A DNA stretch of 64,000 nt from Desulforamulus aeronauticus DSM 10349 (GTDB taxonomy: Bacteria > Bacillota > Desulfotomaculia > Desulfotomaculales > Desulfotomaculaceae): contig NZ_FRAR01000009.1 of NCBI RefSeq assembly GCF_900142375.1, forward strand, positions 62,001 to 126,000, in the 5' to 3' direction. A program made the position numbers and the translations under genes. Below, piece by piece: positions 31,259 to 40,194 of the stretch (position 1 is the stretch's first letter; every line of letters starts with the position of its first letter). Under the pieces are notes generated by a model, which was given only the letters and a program-made list of their open reading frames with translations, made no database searches and was not told the origin of the DNA.

Positions 31259-32526
31259 CGTTGTAGAAGTTCATTTTTAGAGATAACCACCTTTTTAGGC
31301 ACTAATTTATGCCACTGGCGTCTTATATGCGAGAGACCGCCAGGGTGGAGTAGAAACATTAACCAGCGCTGATACCAGGTCACCAGCGAACGGAGCAGGG
31401 GAGGGAGGTCGTAAACGGAAAATCCTAATTGTTTAGTACCCCGGTGAATTATTGTGACACCGACAAGAGCCTTAATTTCCTGATAATGAGGGTCCGAAGA
31501 AATAAGCTTGGCCAGCAGGGGTAAGGCGTGTCGGGTTTCTCGCAATAATCTAATGCCTACCAATTCTAAAGAACGGGCGGTGGAATTTATACGCTGCAGC
31601 AACTCATTATTAAAGTGCAGTTCCACTATCTTATCCCCTGAGGTTAACAGCGTACCGTCTGATAACCTCATTTCATCACCCCGGTAATTCCGGATAGCTA
31701 GGCGAAACAGCTGATTATCTCCCTCTCCCATCGGTTTTAAGCCTGCTAGCCGATCAAAGCAAAGTTCCCAAATTTGCCAGAGATGTTGCAGGAGTTTCTT
31801 CACAAAACCCACTTCACGGTGCTGTAGAAGTTCCTCCAAAGTAACGGGCTGTAACCCCTGGGCCTTGAGGTGCTGCAAAATTTGGGGCAGAGCTTCTACC
31901 ATATGGCGGGGGCCTTCTGTTGCAGCACCAGGGCCAGTACTGCGATCGTGAAAAACAATAATTGAGCCTGATTTTATGTTTCGAGTAACCAATTCCACAA
32001 TGCGGGGCGAGTTAAATTTAGCATACCAATCCCAACTCATAAAAGACCAGAGCACCGTGGCTTGTTGATGAGACCAGAGATAGAGCAGAGTGAATAGGTT
32101 AAATATTCCCCAGGAGGGGCGGTAAAAATGACATTTTTCACCGATGATGTCCCCTATACTGGTTAGACCCTGTCGAATTTCCCGCCAGGAAGCAAAGGGT
32201 CCCTGTAGCCAGCAGAAGCGGTGGGCTTCGCCGTGGCTTCCTATGGTATGGCCAGCGGCTTTTATTTGCTTGACTAACTCAGGGTGTTTTTTAGCGTATT
32301 GACCTACTAGAAAAAAGCTGGCTTTGGCCTGATGGTATTTTAAAATATCCAAAACCTGGGCAGTGTAATGGGGGTCTGGACCATCATCAAAGGTTAATGC
32401 TACCAAGCCAGAGTTTTTATTTCCTTTGGAGAAAACCCCCAGCCTGAGATAGCGTGCCAAAAAAGTCGGTAATAACGCGTAAATAAACAAGAGTAGGCCA
32501 GCGAGCTTGAAAATGTCTAACCACAT
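31183..32526 (-). CDS. polysaccharide deacetylase with extra C-terminal domain (447 aa)
   Basis: An N-terminal membrane helix (residues 3-25) precedes a NodB domain: TFDDGPDP near residue 46, SHGEAHRF as the metal-binding His pair, YRPSWG, and FHDRS. The C-terminal 200 residues (from LAGLKPMGEGDNQLFRL) form a second domain with MRLSDGTLLTSGDKIVELHFNN, which resembles the YkoP-type domain attached to such deacetylases; this match is from memory. It probably modifies cell-wall or membrane glycans outside the cell. The start overlaps the MFS gene stop by 10 nt. Third gene of a DUF212-MFS-deacetylase operon. Confidence 0.85.
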   Translation of the reverse strand: MWLDIFKLAGLLLFIYALLPTFLARYLRLGVFSKGNKNSGLVALTFDDGPDPHYTAQVLDILKYHQAKASFFLVGQYAKKHPELVKQIKAAGHTIGSHGEAHRFCWLQGPFASWREIRQGLTSIGDIIGEKCHFYRPSWGIFNLFTLLYLWSHQQATVLWSFMSWDWYAKFNSPRIVELVTRNIKSGSIIVFHDRSTGPGAATEGPRHMVEALPQILQHLKAQGLQPVTLEELLQHREVGFVKKLLQHLWQIWELCFDRLAGLKPMGEGDNQLFRLAIRNYRGDEMRLSDGTLLTSGDKIVELHFNNELLQRINSTARSLELVGIRLLRETRHALPLLAKLISSDPHYQEIKALVGVTIIHRGTKQLGFSVYDLPPLLRSLVTWYQRWLMFLLHPGGLSHIRRQWHKLVPKKVVISKNELLQRYLLEGISWPDNGNTSPAKGSINAR

Positions 32527-33710
32527 TTTTTATCACTCCTGGTATTATAGAATCCTTCAAAAGAGTAGCAAAGGTAAAAGATGCCCATACCTGCCAGAAT
32601 AGCTGCACTCAAATAAATGGCTCCCACTGGATGAAGCCAGTTGGCAATAGCCCCCCCCAGCAGTGGACCGGTAGCAATGCCGAGCCCCTCTAGGGTAGTA
32701 AAAATCCCCCAGCCAGTGGCTTGGTGTTCGGCTGGAATAGCCCTGGCCAACAGAGTATTCCAGGCAGGTAAGATGAGGGCATAGGAGCAACCCACCAGCA
32801 TAACGATAGCGAATAGAGACCGCAAATCACTTGCGAAAGGTAGCATACAGAGAAAAAATGCGCTTAAGCAGAATCCTGTAGTCAAAACCTTTTTTAAAGA
32901 CAGACGATCTACCAACTTGCCCATAGGTACCAGACAAAGTACCGCTGCTGCACCACCTGCCGTAAGCAGTAAACCGTATTGTTCCGAAGTAAGACCCAAT
33001 GTTTTTGTGGCATACAGAGGTAGAATCGGTAATAATAAGCTGGCAGCCATCGTTTGTAGAAACATACCCGGCAGTAAAACCTTGATCACCATTTTATCCG
33101 AGGCTAGTTTTTTTAGCTGCTGGGAAATAGAAATGCTAGTAGAGCTAGTCTTGGCACTAAAGGGAATGGATAATCCTATGACTAACGCAACACCCCAAAG
33201 CAGAATTAACAACAAGAAGGTTTGCTCATAGCCAAGGGGAAGTAAAAAAGTAACTCCCACCGGCCCTGCCCCAGCACCTAACAACCAGGCAGAAAAAACA
33301 AGACCTATTTTGGTTGCTCGCTTGGGGTGATCTACCGGGGCAACATTACTAATGACTGCTAACCAAACTGGAGCAAAGCCCAGTCCAAAGATCGCTGCTA
33401 ATAGAACTGTAAGCCATCCCGTTGGTTGTTGATAAAGCCCAACCAGAGACAATAAGCTGATCAACAAACCAAATGCTAAAACAGGGCGTCCAAAGCGATC
33501 CAGTTGGTACCCGGCAAAGGTTTTATAAAGGGTCTCCGATAAGTAATGGGCAGAAACCATCGCTCCTGCCAGGGCAGTGGAAAAGTGCAAAATATCAGCC
33601 GCATATAGCGGCCAGAAGGTAAGGAAAAAGGCACTTCTGCTAAGTTCGGCAACAAACAGTAAAAGAATAAAAATAAATTCCCGTAAGGTTATATTCAGGG
33701 TCTTAAACAA
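32517..33710 (-). CDS. MFS transporter (12 TM)
   Basis: A 397-residue protein with about twelve hydrophobic segments and MFS features: the loop 2-3 motif in YQLDRFGRPVLAFG and the central-loop counterpart in GKLVDRLSLKKVL. The substrate is unknown. Its place between a DUF212 protein and a deacetylase, with overlapping genes, hints at a role in envelope glycan or lipid handling (inference). The start is TTG 33710 after AAGGAG, 15 bp after the DUF212 stop. Confidence 0.85.
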   Translation of the reverse strand: MFKTLNITLREFIFILLLFVAELSRSAFFLTFWPLYAADILHFSTALAGAMVSAHYLSETLYKTFAGYQLDRFGRPVLAFGLLISLLSLVGLYQQPTGWLTVLLAAIFGLGFAPVWLAVISNVAPVDHPKRATKIGLVFSAWLLGAGAGPVGVTFLLPLGYEQTFLLLILLWGVALVIGLSIPFSAKTSSTSISISQQLKKLASDKMVIKVLLPGMFLQTMAASLLLPILPLYATKTLGLTSEQYGLLLTAGGAAAVLCLVPMGKLVDRLSLKKVLTTGFCLSAFFLCMLPFASDLRSLFAIVMLVGCSYALILPAWNTLLARAIPAEHQATGWGIFTTLEGLGIATGPLLGGAIANWLHPVGAIYLSAAILAGMGIFYLCYSFEGFYNTRSDKKCG

Positions 33711-33724
33711 ATGAAATCTTCTCC

Positions 33725-34183
33725 TTAGAACACTACCGCAGCCATGATAATTCCCAGGATCGCTCCGACTGCCACTTCAGACGGTGTATGACCAATAAGT
33801 TCCCGTAAGGCGCTGACATTTTGTTTACCGTCCTGTCGTCCCATTTCCTCCATAATTTGATTAAGGATTTTGGCATGGATACCCGCAGCTCGACGCACTC
33901 CCATGGCATCATACATAACAATGATAGAAAAGATAGCCGTAATAGTGAATAACGAAGAAGACCAACCATACATCAGGCCAGCGGCTGTTGCTAAGGCGGT
34001 TACCATAGCCGAATGGGAACTCGGCATGCCTCCTGCTTCAAAAAATCTTTGCCATTGCCATGTGCGACTTTTCAGGGTATCCAGCAAGCCCTTGGTGAGT
34101 TGGGCAATTAAAAAAGCAGATAGTGGGGCAAACAGTATCTTATTTAAATATAACCAGTAATATATTTCCGACAAACTTTTCAC
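33725..34183 (-). CDS. DUF212 (YuiD-like, divergent PAP2-type) membrane protein
   Basis: A 152-residue protein with four or five hydrophobic segments. It has the family motifs GGMPSSHSAMV near residue 52 and RRAAGIHAKILN near residue 96, with GHTPSEV near 131; these resemble parts of the acid phosphatase/haloperoxidase signature (S-H and H residues). The family is thought to act on phospholipid-linked phosphates, but this is not proven. It is the first gene of the operon with the MFS transporter and the deacetylase. Confidence 0.88.
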   Translation of the reverse strand: MKSLSEIYYWLYLNKILFAPLSAFLIAQLTKGLLDTLKSRTWQWQRFFEAGGMPSSHSAMVTALATAAGLMYGWSSSLFTITAIFSIIVMYDAMGVRRAAGIHAKILNQIMEEMGRQDGKQNVSALRELIGHTPSEVAVGAILGIIMAAVVF

Positions 34184-34537
34184 TCCTAAAAATATTTAAA
34201 ACTAGTAAAAATCTGTAAGATAATCCAACAAATCTACGCTGCGCTCTTGTAGTGAGTTATTTATCTAACTGAACTCTTCACTGCCTTGAATTCGTCAGTC
34301 TATCCGGGCACTTGTTACTTTCCTAAGTTGCATTTATAAAGATTATATATTCTCTATGGTTGTAGACAAATCCTTGTAAAAAGGTAATAGTCAGAAATCG
34401 GATTTTTACCAAATAAATTTTCTTATATCAATTATTAACAACAATGGTAAAAATATTGGTCTTCACTGATGAAAACAATTCCTGGTATCATTTATAAAGG
34501 GCTTAGGTCCTTAATAAATGAATCTGCAGGAGGAGTT
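34184..34537. other. 354-bp intergenic region between divergent genes
   Basis: AT-rich sequence holding the promoters of the DUF212 operon (minus) and the GH18 gene (plus). An imperfect stem GGTAA ... TTACC is near 34383-34410. I see no gene and no clear operator. Confidence 0.4.
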
Positions 34538-35581
34538 ATGACGAAAAAGCGTTGGACAACCTGGAGTTTCCTGATCCTGTACCTTGTAACTACAGTATTT
34601 GTGTTGCTGCCTGCTCCGGCGGATGCCGCACAAAAAGAGCCGATCGTTCTGGGCTATTATACGAAAGATTGGTATATAGACAATCTCTCCTATAATTCCT
34701 TGAACAATTATTACAAGCATCTGGATTATGTCGCTACTTTTTCGGCTCGCATGGATGCCAACGGTGGATTAATTGTTGATTACTCACCTGACGAGGGAAT
34801 CAAGCTAGCCCATCAGAAGGGAGTTAAACCCCTATTAGTTGTACATAACATGCAAAACGGAATGGATTCCGCCTCTGCTTCAGCAGTTCTTAGCAATCCA
34901 CAAAAACGTTGGCAATTGGCACAAAATATTGTTTCGTTAGTTAAAAAATATGGCTATGCCGGGGTAAATATTGACATGGAAGCCGTTCCTGCTTGGAACA
35001 GAGGGGATTATAGTAAATTCCTCTGGGAATTAAAAGGACTCCTGAAATCCGGCAACTACCTGCTTACCGCAGCAGTACCGGCCAAGACCAGTGATTTACC
35101 CAATGATAATTGGTCTGGCGCTTACGACTACAAAGAATTAGGTAGTGTATGCGATTATGTAATGCTGATGACCTATGATGAACACTGGTTTGGTGGAAAA
35201 GCGGGTGCTATTGCGTCTCTTCCCTGGGTGCAAAATGTTTTAGACTATGCGGTAAGCCAAATGCCTTCTCAAAAGATTTTACTGGGTTTGGCAGCTTACG
35301 GTTATGATTGGTCTGCTGCTAAGTGTAGCGCTGTAAAATGGAATTCAGTTAACCAAATAATTCAAAGCACCGGTGCCCAAGTGCGTTGGGACAATGCCAG
35401 TTCTACACCCTATTTTTATTATTGGAAGGGTACCGAAAAACATGAGGTGTGGTTTGAAAACAAATATAGTTTGGGTATTAAATTAGGTCTGGTAAAATCC
35501 TACAATCTAGCCGGTGTGGGCATGTGGCGCATGGGCTTTGAAGATCAAGACTTCTGGAATACTGTCCAGAGTAAACTATAG
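34538..35581 (+). CDS. secreted glycoside hydrolase family 18 protein (347 aa)
   Basis: A signal peptide (basic start, hydrophobic core, cut near ADAA at about residue 29) precedes a GH18 barrel. The catalytic motif is AGVNIDMEAV near residue 150, matching D-x2-D-x-E with a shortened first position; its Glu is the expected proton donor. MLMTYDEHW and GVGMWRMGFED near the end are also typical. It resembles YaaH/SleL-type hydrolases of spore cortex and wall but lacks LysM domains. The start is ATG 34538 with GGAGGAG upstream; an in-frame ATG at 34469 has no site. Confidence 0.88.
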   Translation: MTKKRWTTWSFLILYLVTTVFVLLPAPADAAQKEPIVLGYYTKDWYIDNLSYNSLNNYYKHLDYVATFSARMDANGGLIVDYSPDEGIKLAHQKGVKPLLVVHNMQNGMDSASASAVLSNPQKRWQLAQNIVSLVKKYGYAGVNIDMEAVPAWNRGDYSKFLWELKGLLKSGNYLLTAAVPAKTSDLPNDNWSGAYDYKELGSVCDYVMLMTYDEHWFGGKAGAIASLPWVQNVLDYAVSQMPSQKILLGLAAYGYDWSAAKCSAVKWNSVNQIIQSTGAQVRWDNASSTPYFYYWKGTEKHEVWFENKYSLGIKLGLVKSYNLAGVGMWRMGFEDQDFWNTVQSKL

Positions 35582-35612
35582 AGTAAGAGGGAGGCGGCAA
35601 GCCTCCCTCTTA
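35582..35612 (+). terminator. hairpin after the GH18 gene
   Basis: An 11-bp stem (AAGAGGGAGGC / GCCTCCCTCTT) with a 5-nt loop directly after the stop, but without a T-run, so termination efficiency is uncertain. Confidence 0.55.
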
Positions 35613-35656
35613 GCTGCTACAGTTTCATAAGCTATAGGCTGACAACTAACAATTAA

Positions 35657-35806
35657 TTACACCTTGTCCTGAGTAACTGCCAATAAATAAATTTCTTTAT
35701 CAGTAGTAGCCATTTGATTAAGTTGTGCTTGCGTACTATTAAGAGTTGCCAATTGTTCCTCGGACAAAGACGCTACGGTCAAACCTGCTATATTTATTTC
35801 ACTCAT
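35657..35806 (-). CDS. small protein of unknown function (49 aa)
   Basis: A 49-residue acidic peptide (MSEINIAGLTVASLSEEQLA onward, ending AVTQDKV), without membrane segments. The AGGAG site seven nt before ATG 35806 is convincing. I recognise no family. It is divergent from feoA1 and stands alone; the gap contains the feoA1 promoter and Fur-box-like site. Confidence 0.55.
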   Translation of the reverse strand: MSEINIAGLTVASLSEEQLATLNSTQAQLNQMATTDKEIYLLAVTQDKV

Positions 35807-35864
35807 TTTGATTCTCCTTTTGCACCTATTGTCCCCTCTAAAGCATAATTTAAACAAAAATCTC

Positions 35865-35919
35865 TTGCGCATAGTAACAAAGCCAATATATAATTGGTTT
35901 GACACTGAGAACCATTATC
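35865..35919 (+). promoter_or_regulatory. feoAB1 promoter and Fur-box-like operator
   Basis: TTGCGC (35865-35870) and TATAAT (35889-35894), 18 bp apart, form a promoter. GACACTGAGAACCATTATC (35901-35919) matches the 19-bp Fur box at 15 of 19 positions and lies over the expected start of transcription, where a bound repressor would block it. Confidence 0.6.
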
Positions 35920-35934
35920 TTTGGGGGGATTGTC

Positions 35935-36159
35935 ATGACACTGGACAAATGCACGAGGGGACAAAAACTAAAAATTACAAGTATTCCCGATGATGTGGTA
36001 AGGGCTCAGGCCATTCGTTTTGGGATTGCTGAAGGCACTATTATTACCTGCGAAGAGGTTGTCCCGGCAGGGCCAGTGGTGCTAGGTATGTTTAAGCAAC
36101 AAATTGCCATTGGACGGCAACTAGCCAAAAGCATAGCCGTTCAACCAATTAACTTATAA
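35935..36159 (+). CDS. feoA: ferrous iron transport protein A
   Basis: A 74-residue SH3-like FeoA protein (GQKLKITSIPDD, AIRFGIAEGTIITCEEVVPAGPV). FeoA binds the cytoplasmic side of FeoB and is needed for full Fe(II) uptake. The start is ATG 35935 after GGGGGG; the frame extends upstream to 35899 without support. feoB follows after 63 nt. It is very similar to the second FeoA at 48445-48663, suggesting duplication of the locus. Confidence 0.9.
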   Translation: MTLDKCTRGQKLKITSIPDDVVRAQAIRFGIAEGTIITCEEVVPAGPVVLGMFKQQIAIGRQLAKSIAVQPINL

Positions 36160-36222
36160 CCATTGACTGTTTGCTAGTTATTTAATATACTACTTACCAA
36201 TAAAAATTCAAGAGGTAACAGC

Positions 36223-38160
36223 ATGGAACATAAAAATTCTCATCGGGGTTGTATTACCGGCAAAAACATTGTGCTGGTGGGAAATCCCAATGTGGGAAAA
36301 TCCGTGTTTTTTAATTATTTAACCGGGCGATATGTTGATGTGGCGAATTTCCCCGGTACCACCTCCAATGTCATATGCGGACGCTGCGGCGATGATGCAA
36401 TCACAGATACCCCGGGTATTTACGGCATCTCCTCCTTTAATGAGGAGGAGAAGATTACCCGGGATATTGTTTTGCATGGAGATATTTTGGTTAATATCGT
36501 TGATGCTGTTCACCTGGAGCGGGATTTATTCTTGACACAGCAGCTTATTGATACCGGACTCCCTGTGCTGGTGGTTTTGAATATGATGGACGAGGCTTTG
36601 CAGCAGGGTATTAAGGTAGATCTTAAGGCATTAAGGGAACTGTTGGGTGTACCAGTCTTGTCCACGGTGGCCGTGGATGGTAAGGGGATGGATAAGCTAA
36701 AAGAAGCTATCTGCCAGGCCAAAGTGGGTCGGGTGCTTCCTTTAGTAGAGGAAAAGTTGGCAGAACTCCCCACTCATATAGCGCGTTCGGAAAAACTTTT
36801 AATTTTGGAAGGTGACTCGCTTGTGGCAGCCAGAAATGGTCTGGCGCCAGGAGTATACCGGGAACAGATTTATGGAGCCAGACGGCGCTTTATCAATGAA
36901 GTGATTGCCCTGTCTGTAAGGGAAACTAGCAGGCAAGAGGTCTGGAACGCCGTTCTGGGACGCTGGATGATTCAGCCCATTACGGGTATCCCCTTGCTAG
37001 CTTTAACACTGTGGGGACTTTACCTGTTAATTGGTGTTTTTGTGGCTCAGACGGTGGTAGGTTTTACCGAAGAGGTCTTAATGGGGCAGTACTACGAGCC
37101 TACTGTTAGGGCAGTGGTGGGCCATTTTGTCTCTCCGGATTCTACGGTAAGTCAAATTTTGGTGGGCCATTTTGGTGTGATCACCATGACAGTGACTTAT
37201 TTATTTGGTCTGTTGTTTCCACTGGTGTTGGGGTTTAACCTGGTGCTGGCTGTCTTGGAGGATACCGGGTACCTGCCGAGAATTGCTACCCTGCTGGACC
37301 GGGTGTTAATGTCCTTTGGCTTAAATGGTCAAGCTGTAATTCCCTTGGTGTTAGGCTTTGGTTGTGTTACCATGGCATTGATGTCCACCCGCTTGCTGGC
37401 TACTGATAGAGAGCGGCGCATTGCTACCATTATTTTAGCGTTAACGATTCCCTGCTCCGCTCAGTTAGCGATTATTGCTAGTATGTTAGCTGGCTTAGGA
37501 GCAGATTTTGCTGTGGTTTATGCACTGATCATTATTAGTGTGTTTGTTATTGGTGGTACCCTATTAAATAGGTTGATACCGGGTCAATCTTCCTCTCTTT
37601 GGATTGATTTACCTCCGTTAAGATTGCCACGAATATCGAATGTCTTGAAAAAGAGTTGGGGTAAAAGCTCTGAATTTATTAAAGAAGCAGCCCCATTATT
37701 TGCCTTGGGAACCCTGTGTCTAGGTTTATTGGATATTTCCGGTTCTTTAGGCAAAATCGAGAATGCTTTGAAGCCTCTGACGGTGTATTGGTTGGGATTG
37801 CCCAAAGAAGCAGCTAGTGGTTTTATCATGGGAGTTATTCGGAGGGAATTTGGTACTGCGGGCTTGTTCTCTTTTCCCATGGGAGATGTACAAAAGCTAG
37901 TGGCTCTCACTACGATTACATTATTTGTTCCCTGTATTGCCTCGGCTATGGTAATCTATAAAGAGCGGGGTTGGAAAGAAGGCACTGCCATTTGGGTAGG
38001 AGTCATTTGCATTGCCTTTTTCATTGGGGGAGTCATTAATCAATTGCTACACTTCTTTAGCAACAACTTATCTTCAGCTTTTCCACTTATGATGTTGGCC
38101 GGTACTATTTTACTAGCAATGGTTGCTATGTTGGGATTCAGTGTAAGGGGTGAGAAGTGA
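36223..38160 (+). CDS. feoB: ferrous iron transport protein B (FeoB 1)
   Basis: A 645-residue Fe(II) transporter. The N-terminal G domain has G1 GNPNVGKSVFF near residue 20, G3 DTPG, and NMMD (G4-type) near residue 119. The membrane part has two Gate-like repeats with PCSAQLAII and PCIASAMVIYKER. Total length is below the 770 residues of E. coli FeoB; the linker helical domain is short. The substrate is Fe(II), imported into the cytoplasm. It forms an operon with feoA under a Fur-box-like site. Paralogue of the 46420-48405 gene. Confidence 0.95.
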   Translation: MEHKNSHRGCITGKNIVLVGNPNVGKSVFFNYLTGRYVDVANFPGTTSNVICGRCGDDAITDTPGIYGISSFNEEEKITRDIVLHGDILVNIVDAVHLERDLFLTQQLIDTGLPVLVVLNMMDEALQQGIKVDLKALRELLGVPVLSTVAVDGKGMDKLKEAICQAKVGRVLPLVEEKLAELPTHIARSEKLLILEGDSLVAARNGLAPGVYREQIYGARRRFINEVIALSVRETSRQEVWNAVLGRWMIQPITGIPLLALTLWGLYLLIGVFVAQTVVGFTEEVLMGQYYEPTVRAVVGHFVSPDSTVSQILVGHFGVITMTVTYLFGLLFPLVLGFNLVLAVLEDTGYLPRIATLLDRVLMSFGLNGQAVIPLVLGFGCVTMALMSTRLLATDRERRIATIILALTIPCSAQLAIIASMLAGLGADFAVVYALIIISVFVIGGTLLNRLIPGQSSSLWIDLPPLRLPRISNVLKKSWGKSSEFIKEAAPLFALGTLCLGLLDISGSLGKIENALKPLTVYWLGLPKEAASGFIMGVIRREFGTAGLFSFPMGDVQKLVALTTITLFVPCIASAMVIYKERGWKEGTAIWVGVICIAFFIGGVINQLLHFFSNNLSSAFPLMMLAGTILLAMVAMLGFSVRGEK

Positions 38161-38256
38161 TAAACGCCCTTGGTGGAGTTTGACAAACGAGCGCGTGGCG
38201 CGATCACACAGAATGCGCAAGCGCTCATTGAATATAATTGCTTACAAGGTGATGTT

Positions 38257-39498
38257 GTGCGTAAAAGACTTGTCTATCTGTTACTTTCTGTAATGTTGTT
38301 AGTTGCTCTGCCTCCCCAAGCCGAGGCGGAAGAACCTCAGGTGATGGGTGAAGCAGCGGCTCTCATTGATGCTCAGACCGGGATGCTGCTTTATGGGAAA
38401 GATGCACATAAAAAGATGTACCCTGCCAGTACCACCAAAGTATTAACTGCTTTGGTAGCCTTGGAAAAGGCAAAAGCTAGTGATGTAGTAACCATCGGGG
38501 CCAATCCTATTCATGCGGGGGGGACCTCCATCTGGTTGGCCGAGGGTGAAAAACTTACTTTGGAAGAACTGTTGTATGCCTTGATGCTAAATTCCGCCAA
38601 TGATGCCGGTGTGGCCATTGCGGAGCATGTGTCAGGTTCTGTAGAAGAGTTTGCCAAAATCTCCAATGAAAGAGCGAAGCAACTGGGGGCCAAAAACACC
38701 CATTTTACCAACCCACATGGGATGCCCAATAAAGACCATTACTCCACAGCCTACGATATGGCTCTCATCGGACGAGAGGCTATGAGGAACAAAGAACTGC
38801 GACAAATTGTCACCACCGTTCACCATGAAATTCCCAGAACAGACCCTGAAGCACAAAAATATCTATTTAACCATAACAAATTGCTTTGGAGCAAGGTATT
38901 TGGATACCAGGGTGCTACGGGATTAAAAACCGGCTATACCGTGGAGGCTGGACAATGTATTATTGCATCTGCAGAGCGGGATGGCAGAGAATTAATTGCC
39001 GTAGTACTACGCACCGAAGGAAACAACCTTTGGACCGATGCCAAGATCCTATTGGATTATGGTTTTAACAATTTCCAAAACCGCCAATTGGTTTATGCCG
39101 GTAAAGTAATGACTAATTTGCCTGTCAAATATGGCAAAACCTCCGTTAATTTGGTGGCCAGTGAAAACTACTTCCACACCTTTCCTAAACAGGGGGCTAG
39201 TGATTTACAAATTAATTTTGAGCCTCAGGAAGAGATTTTAGCACCAGTGGTTAAGGGACAAATATTGGGCAAAGTTGTTTTAAAAGATGGAGAACGACCC
39301 GTGGCCGCAATAAATTTAGTGGCGGCAGAGGATGTACAACGTGATTGGTTTGCCGTTTTTAAGCCAATACTATCCTGGGGGTTGCCGCCGTTTTTATTTT
39401 TGCTTTGGTTGAGACGGCGCAGACGTTTACTAAAAATCCGTCGGCAAAGACAAGCCAGACGTCGTCAATATGCTGATTATTTGCAAAAAATAACCTAA
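38257..39498 (+). CDS. dacF: D-alanyl-D-alanine carboxypeptidase (DacF/PBP5 family)
   Basis: A 413-residue low-molecular-weight penicillin-binding protein. A signal peptide (cut near AEAEE) precedes the peptidase S11 domain with S-x2-K in PASTTK near residue 53, S-x-N in NSANDAG near 113, and K-T-G in LKTGYT near 221. A PBP5-type beta-rich domain, a TM helix near residues 370-385 and a strongly basic tail (RRRRRLLKIRRQRQARRR) follow. It trims the terminal D-Ala of wall peptides. The start is GTG 38257, seven nt after AAGGTGA; the frame extends to 38170. The fur promoter overlaps its last codon. Confidence 0.9.
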   Translation: MRKRLVYLLLSVMLLVALPPQAEAEEPQVMGEAAALIDAQTGMLLYGKDAHKKMYPASTTKVLTALVALEKAKASDVVTIGANPIHAGGTSIWLAEGEKLTLEELLYALMLNSANDAGVAIAEHVSGSVEEFAKISNERAKQLGAKNTHFTNPHGMPNKDHYSTAYDMALIGREAMRNKELRQIVTTVHHEIPRTDPEAQKYLFNHNKLLWSKVFGYQGATGLKTGYTVEAGQCIIASAERDGRELIAVVLRTEGNNLWTDAKILLDYGFNNFQNRQLVYAGKVMTNLPVKYGKTSVNLVASENYFHTFPKQGASDLQINFEPQEEILAPVVKGQILGKVVLKDGERPVAAINLVAAEDVQRDWFAVFKPILSWGLPPFLFLLWLRRRRRLLKIRRQRQARRRQYADYLQKIT

Positions 39499-39527
39499 TT
39501 GACACCCCTCGTAGAAAGTAATATACT
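39499..39527 (+). promoter_or_regulatory. promoter of the fur-family gene
   Basis: TTGACA (39499-39504) and TATACT (39522-39527) are separated by 17 bp, a near-consensus sigma-A promoter that starts at the dacF stop codon. Confidence 0.75.
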
Positions 39528-39552
39528 GGAAAAAAGTTGCGGGGGTGTTGGG

Positions 39553-39996
39553 GTGAAAAAAATTGTTAACGAGATTGCAGACAAGCTCAAGGCTAAGGAT
39601 TATAAATTAACAACCCAGCGACAACAAATCCTGGAAGTCTTGCTGGAGAGTAAAGATCAACACCTCAGTGCAGAAGATGTCTATTCACTAGTGAAAAAAA
39701 AAGCACCAGATGTGGGCTTAGCAACCGTTTATCGAACATTAGAACTTTTCTTGGAACACGAAATTATTCATAGTGTTGATTTTGGTGATGGGCGTAAGCG
39801 CTACGAGTACGGAGATAATGCCGACGGGCACCACCACCATCACGCCATTTGTCTTTCCTGTGGCAAAATTACCGAGATAAATGAAGATTTGTTAGAAGAT
39901 CTAGAGAAACAAGTAGGTATAGACTATAATTTTATAGTTACCGACCACGAACTAAAGATTTATGGCTACTGTGGAGAATGTAAAGAAAAAAGGTAA
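39553..39996 (+). CDS. fur: Fur-family metal-dependent repressor
   Basis: A 147-residue regulator. The winged helix carries LTTQRQQILEVL and VGLATVYRTLELF (recognition helix); the hinge holds the His-rich HHHHHAICLSCGKI metal site; two structural zinc pairs are CLSC and CGEC. This layout fits Fur itself, though PerR or Zur cannot be excluded. The start is GTG 39553, after GGGGGTG; the frame is open from 39499, but that part overlaps the promoter. Two Feo loci with Fur-box-like sites are within 4 kb and 9 kb, which supports an iron role. Confidence 0.85.
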   Translation: MKKIVNEIADKLKAKDYKLTTQRQQILEVLLESKDQHLSAEDVYSLVKKKAPDVGLATVYRTLELFLEHEIIHSVDFGDGRKRYEYGDNADGHHHHHAICLSCGKITEINEDLLEDLEKQVGIDYNFIVTDHELKIYGYCGECKEKR

Positions 39997-40005
39997 TCAG
40001 CTAAG

Positions 40006-40028
40006 GGACTGCTCTGCAGTCCTTTTTT
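40006..40028 (+). terminator. fur terminator
   Basis: GGACTGC-TCT-GCAGTCC stem-loop followed by TTTTTT, 10 bp after the fur stop. Confidence 0.88.
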
Positions 40029-40038
40029 GTGCAAAAGA

Positions 40039-40100
40039 AAAACTAAGTTTCTGCCGATATGTATTCTATAGATATGTCTAAGGCAGAGACTTAGTTTTTT
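40039..40100 (+). repeat. structured intergenic repeat, copy 6 (block B and tail only)
   Basis: AAAACTAAGTTTCTGCC (40039-40055) pairs along 17 bp with GGCAGAGACTTAGTTTT (40082-40098, one G-T) and ends in a T-run. The left arm AAACTAAGTTTC-GCCG is shared with copy 4, and the right end GAGAC-AGTTTTT with copy 2. Hairpin A is absent and the loop differs. Follows the fur terminator by 10 bp, and could itself terminate. Confidence 0.65.
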
Positions 40101-40194
40101 GCAGCATTTATTGCCAAAACTCGATCAATTCTTCCTTCAAGTTCGTATACAATGGTATAATAAATTGACAGGTACTTTAAGAGGTGTAATACCA

